Shown: positions 39,043-54,808, numbered from the stretch's first letter. The stretch: DNA of 64,000 nt from Clavelina lepadiformis (GCF_947623445.1 NC_135245.1:5029501-5093500), one strand, 5' to 3'. The notes: a model not told the origin generated them from the letters alone. Numbers and translations are program-made.

Positions 39043-39615
39043 GCAGTCAATGCTACCATATTGTCATAGGTCTTTTTCATTCTTTTATGTTAAGACGAGG
39101 TAGAAGACGGTCTTAGCGCGGGACCCGTAGCAAATGCTACATTGTAAATCCGGCACTAAGCTAATATTCCATCCTGATTTGGATGTGAAAAACCTTGATA
39201 CCTGTAACCGCCGTGAATTTTAACTGGCAATCAATTGAATTACAGTGACTCATTGTGCTGTCTGTTCGTACAGCAAATGAATAGAAATCTTCACAGGAAC
39301 TCAAGGTTACGTGATGCGCTTCGGATCGGATTCAATGAATATGATAATTAATTTACGCAGTGTTTCCCTAACTTTCTAGTTATGGAACTCCTCAACTCAG
39401 GGTCATTAAAATTCTCAAGACAAACGTTATACGATACAACTTTTTATTTCTGTCCTTTGAATAACAACTGTAGAATTTAAGAGTTATAATGCGATTCGCA
39501 AAATGCTAGACACACTAGGTAATTATATACTACAGTAGAATTCGCCTATATCGTCAGTTTTTCGTTGGTTCCGGTGAAATTCTTATCTTTTACGTACATT
39601 CGAGTTCGCCTATAG

Positions 39616-39915
39616 CAGGGGCGGGCAACATACGGCCCGCAGACAGTTTTCGGTATTACATGATAATGTGGCCTGCGGCCACAGTCTGACATTCCCTCAC
39701 TACTTGCTTACTACGTCAAACATAGTGATTGTTAGTTATTTTTTAAGATACTGTTTTTGGTCTCTATGCTTAAAACTTAAAGTTTACATTAAATACGATT
39801 TATTCCTCGCATAGGAGGATAAATACACGATTAATGTATTTATTCAGGAATCCGGCCCGCCAAGTACTTCACTTTCTCATATCAAGCCCGCCGATCGAAG
39901 AAGTTCCCGCCCCTG
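39616..39915. mobile_element. hAT MITE, 300 bp
   Basis: The ends CAGGGGCGGGCAAC and GTTCCCGCCCCTG are inverted repeats, and GCCTATAG flanks both sides exactly (39608-39615 and 39916-39923), an 8-bp hAT target duplication. GGCCCGC motifs are repeated near both ends. No coding capacity. Confidence 0.93.
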
Positions 39916-40703
39916 GCCTATAGCGATACGTTTTGATCCCAAGAGCATTTTGTTTGTTTATTTTGACAGTTGTACTCTTCTCACTCCGCGACGTTCTCGT
40001 ATGACGGTTTAGGTTGCCTGGTCGTATTTGACGTAATTATGATGTCACTATAACTTATAACGACGTTTTTGCAAGGAAGTAAATACTGCACTATACCTTA
40101 CTGTAGTAACGCCATATTGCTGCGCATCAGTACCGTCTGCGTGTGTATTATGTGTAAATACAACTACCATTATTTTTTACTATCTTGTTTGTGTAGTTCT
40201 TTGCCTTAGTGTAGGAGAAATCATGAAATTAAGGCAATGCTGGTAAGAGTACAAATTTTACCCTTACAATCCTTTCATTGAACTAAAACTGGAATTTAGG
40301 AAAAATTCATATTGATTCTTCTATAATTTTTCAACATACTACTCTTCTTTACTCAAGGGTTTTTTAAATGGCATAAATCTAAAATATGTATGTATACTAG
40401 GGTTATGACTAGGAAATTTTTTTTTTGCCTGTAGCAGGAATCAATGAACATTTTGGTATAAATTTAGAAAATTATAATTATTTCGTTCAAATCGTAAAAA
40501 ATATCCCGCACAAACTGACTTTAATTTTTGACATTGGTCCAAAAGTAAAAAAAAATTACAATTCAAAACTTCATTTTTGCTACAAAATTAATGTTCAAAT
40601 ATTTGTCCTTTTAGCACTTCTGGTAAAGTTCTTCCATCAATTTGACTCCCCTTTCTGCAATTATGTTAGTGCGTGGCCGTGGGTCATCTACAAAAATGTA
40701 CAT

Positions 40704-41460
40704 CTACATGGACTTATCCAAATTCCAATGGGTTTTAAGGCACTTTAAGGCTGCAGGACATTCGAGCTCAAAGATAGCATCAAATAATCTTTGGTATATT
40801 CCATCTTTAAACCTTTTGTTAGAAAACGAGGCTTCCTGCCACACATTTGCAATGAATGAGCATGATATCTCCAGAGTTAATCTCCATCTAGGGATGAGGA
40901 AGTAGGCAATCATAGCATAAATGGCTCTTGAATTCCATCTAGCATTGTGTAGAGATGGAAATTTATGCCATTTGATTAGTGGAAATCTACCATTTTCTTT
41001 GAAGAAGCGGAATGCTCTGCACAACTCAAAGAGAAACTTGAAATCATCCCTCCATCCTGGGTTTTCAACCATTTCCATCTCAATTTCTGGCTTGTAGGAT
41101 TGCTGAAAGTTTTCGTAGTGTTTCACCACATCATCTACAAATTTGTAGTTGAGAGTTGGTTTTGTTGAAGACGTTGGATTGAAGAACTATAATACATGCT
41201 TTAAGACTCTATCAAGAATATTATGTTGGCAACCAATATACTGTGGTTTATCAAAACCCTTGCTGATCCTTGCATTTTGCAGTTTCACAACAACGCCATT
41301 CAGCTGTCCAGTATTAACAGATGTTGTGTCACATATGATCATTTTCAAATTTTTCCATGCATCATATTCATCTAGTAGGTTTTCTAAGCTGCTGAAAATA
41401 TCTCGACCTGTTCCACTTTCGAATTTTAGAACACCCAGTTTGATTTATCTTGATGGACTT
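40704..41460 (-). pseudogene. Transposase-like remnant inside the 40398-41837 element
   Basis: Reading the minus strand from about 41460, one frame gives a protein fragment with IICDTTSVNTGQLNGVVVKL, PQYIGCQHNILDRVLKHVL, then an in-frame TAG at about 41190, then FFNPTSSTKP. It continues through KFLFELCRAFRFFKENGRFP and LHNARWNSRAI to about 40704. The pattern (DTT...NTG, GCQHH-like, NARWNSRA) matches, from memory, a family of hAT-related transposon proteins found in invertebrates. Apart from the single stop the frame is open for about 250 codons, so decay is recent. It is not a host gene: it lies wholly between the element's ends. Confidence 0.6.
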
Positions 41461-41664
41461 TTTTAGCATACTACCTGATATTCATGTTTGCCAATCTTTT
41501 TTCCATCAAAGTGTAAACAGAAATTATTCTCCTCTTTCATAATTTATTTTAATTTTAGCTTTGCATTGTTGTCATCTCTTATAACTGCTCACACAATTTA
41601 CCAAAAAAAAAATTTCAAAATCTTCGCAATTAAAATTATGTCAGGCAAATTCAAATTAGTCGAT

Positions 41665-41683
41665 ATTTATATATATATATATA
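41665..41683. repeat. Short TA microsatellite
   Basis: A run of alternating AT within the 1.44 kb transposon. Confidence 0.7.
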
Positions 41684-42253
41684 TTACATACATTGAAAAC
41701 TGGAAAAATTTGGTGCGGGAGATTTTTGTTTAAACAGTCCTAACTTTTGTGAGTTTTCAAATCAGGACATAAAAGTTCATCATTTGTAATTACAGGACAC
41801 ACAAAATTTTAAATTTTTTTTTTAAGTCATAACCCTAATGTATACCCTTACTAAACCATTCCAATAGGGCATTCCTGTTAGCATGTGCTCAAACACAGAT
41901 GCCAGAGTTGCGTTGTGCTATATTTTAGATTCCTGAGAGCCGTTTTATCCAATTCATAGTGAAATAGCTTTTACAGAAACCTAGTTTGTTCACTGTGTGC
42001 TGACCTGTAATGCAAGAACACTGCGCATACCCAATTATGGTAAAACCATTACTATTGAAACAACCTTAGGCAGGCTGCCGTTCACTTCTCTTGCATTACT
42101 GACAGTATGATGCCACACAAAACATTAGGTTTGAAATTATAACCAAATTATCAAAACTCAAATGCTTTCGTGTTATCCTGTTTTATGAGTTTTATCATTT
42201 GGTCCTACCACTGACACTTGACAAATCAATGAAACCAAAACAGGTTTTAGGTA

Positions 42254-42259
42254 TTTATT
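42254..42259 (-). terminator. RPS25 poly(A) signal
   Basis: AATAAA on the minus strand begins 14 bases after the RPS25 stop codon, giving a very short 3' UTR, as is common for ribosomal protein genes. Confidence 0.6.
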
Positions 42260-42272
42260 GGAGCATCGTCGA

Positions 42273-46289
<4,017 letters not shown>

Positions 46290-46294
<5 letters not shown>

Positions 46295-46312
46295 CTCACA
46301 TCAACCTAGAAA
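46290..46312 (-). promoter_or_regulatory. Candidate RPS25 leader with TOP-like tract
   Basis: On the minus strand CTTTTCTAGG begins about 18 bases before the inferred ATG at 46294. Ribosomal protein mRNAs start with a 5' terminal oligopyrimidine tract that ties their translation to growth signals. The tract next to an ATG|GTGAGT junction supports this as RPS25 exon 1. Confidence 0.45.
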
Positions 46313-46319
46313 AGAAAAT

Positions 46320-47770
46320 CTTACACCCGTATGAAGAGCACGCAACATTCAGTAAAAACTTTTTCACATAAAGCAAATCTTATATACAACCGAGGAATTA
46401 GTTTCTTTGCATGACGGAGTCTTACCAAATAATTGTTTTAGTGAATTATTCCGTGCTGAGATAGATTAAGCAATTGCTTATTTTAGTAAGTTTCCTTGGA
46501 AAATATACGTTTGCTTCAATACTTGTTCCAATTATATTGTAATTGACATCAACCTGTGATAAAGTATTGCCGGATTTTGATACAAAAAACTTCATTCATG
46601 GTGTCTTTCCAACAGTTGTCAAATAATTCTGAAAAAACAAAATTTCAGGAAATTAACATACCGAATTTCAGTTTTTAATTAGTTCACGAAAGGTATCTTG
46701 TTAAGTTGAGATCCACCCCGCTACTTGCATTACAAACTGCGTGCGTTTTGGAAAGTGGGCTGAGCTGACATACGACATATCGGGAGGTTGGTCATCCTAA
46801 CCCTCATCAGAGTCTTTATATACCTAAACTAATAAAATTATAATTACTTAGATTGTCCGTGGTTGAACTGACATAAGCGTTAATGACTTTCATTTATGTT
46901 TTCTTGTCGGTACCCCAGCTTAAACCCTGTTAATCCAGTAAAGGTAACATTTCTTTTTAATATTAATATTGCCATTATTTTTAACCCATTTTCATGAATA
47001 AAAAAATTGTCTTTTTTCTCAATACAAGAACTACAGGTCAAAATTTTGTTTCGAAGATACCAACTTAAATTTAAGTCTCACCTGAATTTGAAGAAATATT
47101 ATAACCGATTAGACCACTTCCATCCAGTCTCCAGTTACCTACTCCTAAACTATAGAGTCTCACTTCAATCTAACGCGCGTGGAGTTCAATAAACAAACCG
47201 TATGAGTGGAATCATGACTAACGATCCGCGAAACAGATAGCCATCTTATTGCTACAACAAGTGAAGCAGACTAACAAAATACAAAAGCCAGTCATTGGTA
47301 TTTGCCGTAATTGGCAAACATCCAGCAATATAAAAAACAGTATATGAAAGACTTATACAAATCTTGGTTTCATTACAACATATATTATAGGTACAGAAAA
47401 ATATTCCTCAAATACAGATCGTTCAAAAAGGAAATTAGAGACCATATACTATATGGCATATGGGAACGTAATGATGAAAGTAAACGCGGAACAACTTGCA
47501 TTGTGTGGCGCCCGCGTTTAAACTGAAGTAAAACATTAAGGCAACAAATATGAATAAAAACATTTTTAAAAAACGAATTCAACGAAGTAAAATGCTTTTC
47601 AACAGCAATGTTCGAGGTATCCATACATGGCATATTATGGCATCCATATATGGCAGTTTAGATACTTTTGAAAACAATTTATACACAGAAACTTAGTAAA
47701 CATTGCGAAATAACATACGAGATACGTGACTTTACAGGAACCAGTTTGCGTCAGACAAAACTTCTGTGCC
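46320..47770. other. Intergenic; no gene seen
   Basis: Only short frames without domain or splice support. The interval separates the divergent 5' side of RPS25 from the 3' end of the 47773-48993 gene. Confidence 0.4.
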
Positions 47771-47772
47771 TT

Positions 47773-48993
47773 CTAGCTAATAAAACCGCAGTTCTTACGC
47801 ATTTTTTCTAAATCTTCTTCTCGCTTTCGTAAGATCTCCTTCAGACGTTTGATTCTGTCCAGTTTTTCGTTTGGTGATTTTGGAACCAGTTGAACATTTT
47901 CGGTGCATGTTGTTGTAGAGGTGGTAGCGCTTGACGAAAAACGACATCGCTTCGTTGCTATAACATTGTCTGCGGCAATAGCGTCAGGTGAAATAACGTC
48001 TAGGGATTTGCTTCCACTTGTATCAATCTCTTTACTTGCAACTTTGACAGATATCTTCGACACAAAGTTAGGTTCTGTTTTACATCGTCTAAGCCGACTG
48101 GATTTCCGAACTGCCTCTGCACCAGCGGTGTTAGTAGGTTTCGTTAAACTCGGTATTGTTGAAACCAAAGGTTTTTCAGGATACGAAGATATATTTTCAG
48201 TGTCTGCTGAGAGTAAATCTAGAACAAAAGTTTTTGCAGCATGATGACTTAAAGATAACAAAACGTGTCTGTGAACAAGCGCTGGCAACCCACTAAAAGG
48301 AACAGTATGACCTTGCAAGTTGGTGAAGCTTGCATGGTTTTTATATATTTCCTCTGATTTTGACTTGTCACCAATGAAATTAGAATTCAAATTTAATACC
48401 CGTTTCCCTCCCTGAACTCGTATGCAAAGACGTTTACAATTCTCCAAAGGTGTTTCAATAGTCACGCTAACTTCCGGTTTTGTTTCGTCTGTTCTTCTGT
48501 TGAGTACACTTGCAGCTGACGCATTAGGAATTTCAAGTTTTGATGACAAGGCCAAACTTTTTACACATATAATCTGAAGGTCTTCACGTGGCGGTGTGTT
48601 GAAATTTTCTTCGTTAATATCTTTATGTTTTTCTTTATTTTCGTGATATGTTGCGTCAGTGCTATGATTTTGAACGTTATATGGACTATACTGATGTTCA
48701 CTACCAAATCCAGACTCAGGGCTACTGCAACCCTGAGAAAGTGTTTCAAAATTACTCTCTACTGGATTACATGCGCAACTGTAAGGGGAAGAAATTGCAC
48801 ATATTCTGGGCTTAATGTTCTCCTCCAATACATATTTGTTTTTTGATGGCACACATGGAAAGACAAAACTATTTGTTGTTTCCACAGCAGGCAAGTTATT
48901 TTGAGTTTTAGAACAATTGCTTTGCAAGTGATTATTTTCTACTACCCATGCAACTGACTGATTTTCTCCAGTCTGAATTGGCTCTGTATCCAT
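47773..48993 (-). CDS. Unassigned protein with C-terminal coiled coil (possibly LRIF1-like)
   Basis: An open frame of 406 codons from the ATG at 48991-48993 to the TAG at 47773. Upstream it stays open to an acceptor (TTTCTCAG at about 49014), but those codons lack an ATG. The leader is therefore probably a spliced 5' UTR; a donor at 51296 (CCG|GTAAGC) is a possible partner. The protein is Ser/Thr/Asn-rich and probably disordered. It has a central hydrophobic segment (GLPALVHRHVLLSLSHHAAK), a basic SSRLRRCKTEP, and a final helix KLDRIKRLKEILRKREEDLE that should form a coiled coil. That end resembles, from memory, the C-terminus of vertebrate LRIF1, which binds HP1 and SMCHD1 on silent chromatin. 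The match is short and could be convergent. Function otherwise unknown. Confidence 0.6.
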   Translation of the reverse strand: MDTEPIQTGENQSVAWVVENNHLQSNCSKTQNNLPAVETTNSFVFPCVPSKNKYVLEENIKPRICAISSPYSCACNPVESNFETLSQGCSSPESGFGSEHQYSPYNVQNHSTDATYHENKEKHKDINEENFNTPPREDLQIICVKSLALSSKLEIPNASAASVLNRRTDETKPEVSVTIETPLENCKRLCIRVQGGKRVLNLNSNFIGDKSKSEEIYKNHASFTNLQGHTVPFSGLPALVHRHVLLSLSHHAAKTFVLDLLSADTENISSYPEKPLVSTIPSLTKPTNTAGAEAVRKSSRLRRCKTEPNFVSKISVKVASKEIDTSGSKSLDVISPDAIAADNVIATKRCRFSSSATTSTTTCTENVQLVPKSPNEKLDRIKRLKEILRKREEDLEKMRKNCGFIS

Positions 48994-49019
48994 TTCTTCG
49001 ATCACTTTAACCTGAGAAA

Positions 49020-52000
49020 TAAATTAGAACAAGTTATTACATTGTTAGCAAAATATCACTATTAGACCTGAGTTTTATATAAAAACAAGAAGTACTTTAG
49101 ATCGAAGTAATAACGATTAACTGAAGGGTACCTGGGGATCAATTTTCTTATGACACGAACTTTTCTACCCATCAACTACCACGAATGATTTGAGCTAACA
49201 GCTTTCAAAAAATTATTCAGAAATATTTTGGTGTAAGCTGACCTTTCAAATTATGCTAAACAAAATAGTAACACTGAAAACTTATAGCACAACATACTAT
49301 CATAATAATAAGCTACTAATGTATTAAGAGTAATTTGTAGTAATCCCAGCTGAGACTTTTACAAAGTTAATACTACAAATAACAAAACTAGACAAACTAA
49401 GATTTAAATATGTTATAAACAATGAAGGGATACTACATGTGTAGTTTGCTTCACTCCTGGGCTAACAAAGATTAATAATTTAATCATTCTTACAACATGA
49501 ATCTACTACATAAGGTTCTTCGTATCCATCGATAAGTGACTTAACTGGATCCAATTCCTTGAATTGACTCAACTTGAGCCAATTTAAGTTAACCCTCACA
49601 AGTAATAATTGTGCTGTATGAAAAAATAGAACATTCATGAAATAAAGAACTAGACATGGTAGCAAGCGTGAATCTATTTCATTAAATAATTTAACATGGT
49701 TTTTCTGTAAAATGTCTTTCATTGTAACTTATATTTTATAAACTATATATTTATATATTTTAAATGTACTAATTATAAATATACTATCATTTAAAATCTG
49801 GAATAATTCCACCTTTTTTAAAAAAGTTCTTTTCAAAATCTGTTTTTCCTAGTTAAAATCTATGTCTATCTTTAAATTCATTCATCAGTTTATTTCCTTT
49901 TGTTTTTGGTTTAAAATGAGAAACAAATAACAAATATATCTTTCACCCAAAATAGGTACAATTTACAGCCAAGTTAAGCTTATGATAAAGTATGATGATG
50001 ATATGATAACTTTATAGTTTTAGCATGCATGAAAGTCAATAGTTAAAACATTGCCATTACTTCATACAAAACAATCAAATGTCATCATGGATGTTGCAGA
50101 ATATGACTAAGGCTGCAATACCTAACCTGGGTAACTTTTTCCCTTGATATAAACTTTACTTTGCAAAATGTGAGAACAGATATACCTAAAAAATTCCCAA
50201 CCATGCTAAAACCTCAAAAGCAGTGTATTGTGTTATATTGGATGAAATTTATTTACCATGTAGGTAATGCTAAGTATTGTAATTTTTGATAAACTTGCAT
50301 GAAAGTAAATGGACTTCAGAATTGAACGAAGTTTTGAACAAGTTTGTTTGATTTTATTTATCTGTTTCATTCATTTACAGCAAAAGAAGTCTTATTCAAT
50401 TATACATTAACCCAACTTTAAGTTGTAACTAACCGATTTTAAAAACTAACTCACTCAAACCTTTTGTAGAACAAAAAATCTGAAAGAGTTTCTCTCTGCA
50501 TGTATATCTTTGCTGTAATAGCTACTGCTGTAGATTTAATACCGAATAGAAAGATCGATTTTGCAATGCAGTTCTTTTTGATGATTGATAGAACACACTA
50601 CACAACTCTGAAGCTGTTCTGAGAAATTGCCTTTTCTATTTTTGAAGAGTATTAAATTAGGCAGCTTAACTCATATTATCACGGTTGAGGAATATTGCCT
50701 TTTCATCATCATTTTGACTGTTTGTATAGCTGTAACCCTCAAAAAATTTCACCATCTAAAACTACAGCAGAAAATTACCTTTTCAAACAGAGTAGGCTAC
50801 TTAAAAATATGAAAACTGTATTTAGTACTGTACTGTGCTAATGGGTCTGTTCCATAGTCTCTATTTGTACCAATCAACAACATGTTTTAAAGTGTCCTCC
50901 AAAGTTCTATAGTGCAAGTTGCATAACCTCAGCTAACCCTTACCACCTAAAATACAGATCTGTTTTATGCTAAATCAAGGTAAAGTGAGTAGCCTAATAC
51001 GCTGGAAGTACCGTAAGTCTATTATTATAGATAAAAAGTGAACTGTCATTGCAACCTGCTTTTCTTCATCAACTAAGCAACTTATTATTGAGAAAAGCAC
51101 CATTCAAACATATAGTAGCTGCAGGTGTACACTGTATGTTACTGCTAATATCGTACTGTACCGCGTTCAGTTATTCGCAAAGTAGTGATGGCGGACGGAT
51201 AACTGCGCATGCGCACAACAAACAAAACTAGAACAAAATACAGGCTATACAGCACGAATCAAGTTGTGAAAGAAAGACGGCGAACTTGTTTGCTTACCGG
51301 ACCCCCACGGAATTTAGGAAATGCTGTACTAGCGATGCAATAGAACAGTTGAATATCCCGTCATGATCAACCTTGAATGCGGATGTAGCATGTAGCTGGT
51401 TCAGCATCGGCGGGATTTGTTCACTGCACTTAATATAGTGGGCCTTATATACACTGATGTTAGTCAAACATACTTTTCCTTGGTGTATACGGTAGGAATA
51501 TCGTAGGTCTATTCTACTATGCACGTCAGTGCTTAGGAAATACCGTGTAAACTAGCGCCATTTCGGAAAAACTGACACCGTAACATGTATAACAAATCTA
51601 GATAATTAGATTTGCGCATTCTGACGTTATTTTATGATTAATGTATTTAGACAAAAGTTTGCTGAAATTACAGGCTTGTAGAAGAAAATAAGATTGCAGA
51701 GAAATATGCCAGATGAGTTAGAATAAATAACATATAATTAGTATGCAAGTTTTTGATTTGATTCAAGTCAATATAACTTTGAATCAATTCCAACAAAACT
51801 TGAGATGGTGTTCACTTCAGTTGGATGTACTCATTGTTTAAAATGTTCAACTGGTGTTGAATTCTTTATTTGTTTTTGCTTAGGGTATTAAAGATAAACG
51901 TAAAGTAATGCTTTAGTCATTCTGTAACCAATTCTTTCTGCCATTGTTTTGAGGGAATGCTTTTGCCATCTTTATTATGTGACGGTTACGTCACGGGTTG

Positions 52001-52060
52001 TTTTGTAAATGCTGAAATTTGATTTTGGGATCTTGTGATACAATTGCTGACCAAACTTAA
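49020..52060. other. Likely 5' intron/upstream region of the coiled-coil gene; no other gene seen
   Basis: A minus-strand frame at 51294-51524 contains an ATG (51405-51407) and ends at the donor 51296. However, joining it to the acceptor at about 49014 gives a stop three codons in, so it would be an upstream frame, not the N-terminus. No domain is seen elsewhere. Confidence 0.35.
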
Positions 52061-52071
52061 ATACTATATGA

Positions 52072-52912
52072 CAGGGGTGGCCAAACTGCGGCTCTTTGAG
52101 CCTTTGATTGCGGCTCTTTAATGAATTAGCATTGATGAATTAGACATGCATTTTCCCGGTCTACACGGGTTGTTTGATCAGATTATGAAACAATGCGTTT
52201 TATCACACGTAGTAACAATGGACTAATTGTTAGTAATAATGAAAGTACACTCCGAAAAGTACATTATTGTACAGAAGTGTGCTAACTTGTACACTGTAGT
52301 TAAGTAAACTGTCAGATTGAAGCTATACGTCAGGGCTGACCTAGTTTCAAGTCTTGGTTACGGTTATACTAATAATTGCAAAAAGAGTTTAGCCAAGAAA
52401 TGTCGTTGAGGAATAATTGCAAAAAGAGAAAGTATGGAGAGGAAAATAGAACTTTTAAAACAGAATGGGAAATGAAATGAAATGGAAATGAAACTGCATG
52501 AAGATCTCGCTTTGAAAATGGTTCATAAATCTCTGAGTTCTGGAAACAAGTCCCAGAAGCAAAATACCCGAACCTAAAAAAACAGCTATCCGGCTGATTT
52601 TTATTTTCAGCACAACATCCTACTGTTGTGAGTCATTTTATTCCGTGATGAAATTGGTGAAGTCAAAATACCGCTCAGTTTTGACAAATCAACACTTGAA
52701 GAAACTACTTTAACATCATATCAGCCTAATTTCAAACATCTTGCAGCTCAGGTGGAGACTCATAGTATCACCACGCAGCACTAATATTAATCAATAGCTA
52801 CACTTCATTGTGAGTGAATTTGTATTTTTTATTGTGTTTGTGTTGTGGCTCTTTTAAAACTGGATTTTGTTATATATGCGGCTCGAGCATGAAGCAGGTC
52901 TGGCCACCCCTG
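52072..52912 (+). mobile_element. hAT element, 841 bp internal-deletion derivative with transposase fragments
   Basis: The ends CAGGGGTGGCCAAACTGC and CTGGCCACCCCTG are inverted repeats, and CTATATGA flanks both sides exactly (52064-52071 and 52913-52920). The interior holds two pieces of a hAT transposase on the plus strand. One is an N-terminal start at about 52401 (MSLRNNCKKRKYGEENRTF) that runs into a stop after 26 codons. The other is a C-terminal dimerisation-domain piece at about 52534-52710 with FWKQVPEAKYPNLKK, CCESFYSVMK and KSKYRSVLTNQHL. This is the pattern of a copy that lost the central catalytic part. Confidence 0.92.
52534..52710 (+). pseudogene. hAT transposase C-terminal (dimerisation) domain fragment
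   Basis: The translated segment matches the hAT C-terminal family signature: a YPNLKK block, a CCESFYSVMK block and a SKYRSVLTNQHLK block, in order and spacing. It is most like transposases related to ZBED5/GTF2IRD2-type domesticated proteins. There is no start codon and no catalytic core, so it is a relic inside the 841-bp element. Confidence 0.8.
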
Positions 52913-53738
52913 CTATATGACGTACAGATAAATTGAGCAACCTTGAGCTAGTGTGACTGCTATATATACTGATGTAATGTTTGCAATCTCTCTCTCTCAC
53001 TTGTTACTACTGCGCAATTAAACAGCAGTAAGCTTTGCCCAAAGGCATAAGCCTTTGTGTCGGATAATAAATAAAAATGGGAACTTTTTCATTTAGTAAT
53101 ATGTATACACAGAATTTAAGCAACTAACAGCAATAGTCACGCCGTTTAAGGAATGGAAACTCATAGCATCGCAGCAGAAGCAAAACAAAGTATCAATCTT
53201 CAATTGTACCTCGCTCATATTGTAACAACAGCCGCTGGAGTAGTCGTCCTTTATGGCAAAGATGGTTGTTGTGTAATACATCACACAAGTACAACAACAA
53301 AAATTTATTTGTCATAATTATACATGATTAAGTTGATTCAAACTGAAACATTAACTATGATGAGACTTAAGTCCAACTGACTTTCCTTTGTTTACCGAGG
53401 CTATTACACTTTACAAATATATACTAATTGGTTTTACAACTGTTCTATTGTAATTGTTTTAAATTGGTTGATTATTTATTTGCACTGTAATGTAACATTT
53501 GTTATCTTTTTCATTAGCAATATTATTAAATACATGTTATGTATAACCACTCTATTCTTTTAGCCTATACATATTTATTTCACAAACATTTTTTACAGTA
53601 GTTTTAGATACGTGAGGCCAAATCAGGTAGGAACTGTGCAGTAGTCTTATAAATAGCAATCTTGTAATTTAATGACATCTATTTTCCTTGTTGTTTTTGC
53701 TAATAACATATTCTGATAAATTAAGTTAAGTTGCTTAA

Positions 53739-54218
53739 CACTAGAAAGATCAGCGGTCATGCTTCTCAATTTTTTCTTTATTACGGCCTTGTCTGTTAAA
53801 ATTGGATCTTGATCACCCTGTGAGTTTTCCTAGCTTTGCTAGTGGTGACAGGAAACAAAGAAATTACAAGGACCCAATTTCCAGAACGAGGTCAGCAATA
53901 TACCTAAAAAGACCATCGGTCAAAATTGACCCTGCATGCTTTTGTCTTTCCCTGTGACAGGCAACCAGACGTTATCAAAACAATGCTAGCGAGATAGCCG
54001 ATTACTGTTTTACTTCCTTGTAATTACCGTGGTAATGTTTTGTTCAAACGTTTGAAGCCTTCATTAAACAAATTTCAGAAATGTTGTGAAACTAATTGCA
54101 ACCGATAAGTTAGTACATTTCTGCTATTAAAAATCGTTTTATAGCCGCAAACAGATACGTGGTCAAAATCGACCGCAGTGGTCTTTTTAGGTAGAGAAAA
54201 TTCGCAGTCTTTCTAGTG
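53739..54218. mobile_element. piggyBac-type MITE, 480 bp
   Basis: TTAA occurs on both sides (53735-53738 and 54219-54222), and the ends read CACTAGAAAGATC and GCAGTCTTTCTAGTG. This is the TTAA duplication and C(A/C)CTAGAAAGA terminus of piggyBac elements. Inside, GGTCAAAATTGACC-like motifs recur (about 53917 and 54156). No transposase is encoded. Confidence 0.88.
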
Positions 54219-54222
54219 TTAA

Positions 54223-54803
54223 TATTATGCAAACAGGTGAAAATTTCCTTTGGTGAATAGGTTGGTGAGTAAATTGTTTTCCTTGCACACATCAGATATT
54301 TTCCAAACACTAGCTTAATATTTAAGTGAACTGGGTGAGATAAAAGGATATTTTGCTAGTTACGTAGATTGAGGTGTGATGAAACACTTGAGTCTGATTA
54401 TAGAGGACTTGAGAAAGAAAGCACTGATTTAATTTGACTCCACAGGGTGTGTGCTTACCAATTACCAGCCTAAAATTCACGTATATATATTCACTATACA
54501 TGAGTTTTATTGCAACATTTAAGCCAATGCCTGTCATTGGAAAAAAATAGACAGTGAATAGATGACCAATGTTGGTAATCTGACAGTAAATTTTTCTTTT
54601 TTAACTGCAAATACAGGAAAGTCAACTAGCGACAAAAGGGATTTTCTTTGCTTTATTCATGATGTGATAAAAGCGTTTATAATAGTGGTGTCAGATTCTT
54701 AATGCTTAGATTCAATAAGGCATTTAGGCTCAACTCGATCAATCTTTGCTTTTTAAAGAACTAGTTTTCTTTCACGGTCAAGCTCAAATACTTAGCATAA
54801 TAA
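54223..54803. other. No gene seen between the piggyBac MITE and the LTR element
   Basis: AT-rich sequence; short frames only. Confidence 0.4.
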
Positions 54804-54808
54804 CTTAT

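Larger units (their letters stand above)
36660..39600. other. Intergenic; repeats only
   Basis: No coding exon is supported. Contents are listed separately: a GAGTGACA repeat cluster near 37250, a segment near 38290-38470 that resembles 62757-62990, and a hAT-like end near 39042. Confidence 0.4.
40398..41837 (-). mobile_element. 1.44 kb DNA transposon with 8-bp target duplication and decayed transposase
   Basis: The ends TAGGGTTATGACT and AAGTCATAACCCTA are inverted repeats followed inward by A/T runs. ATGTATAC flanks both sides exactly (40390-40397 and 41838-41845). An 8-bp duplication points to the hAT group, although the ends do not have the usual CA-G start. The minus strand carries the middle and C-terminal part of a transposase-like protein (see the pseudogene entry); the N-terminal part is missing, so the copy is internally deleted. 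Confidence 0.85.

Noticed and set aside
39530..39615. Tc1/pogo-like end CAGTAGAATTCGCCTATATC
   Set aside because: No partner end was found on the other side of the hAT MITE.
49480..49722. 80-codon minus-strand frame
   Set aside because: No domain, splice or conservation evidence; likely chance in AT-rich DNA.
51297..51407. Short coding exon joined to the 47773-48993 gene
   Set aside because: Joining at the visible donor and acceptor shifts the frame into an immediate stop. It is at most a leader exon.
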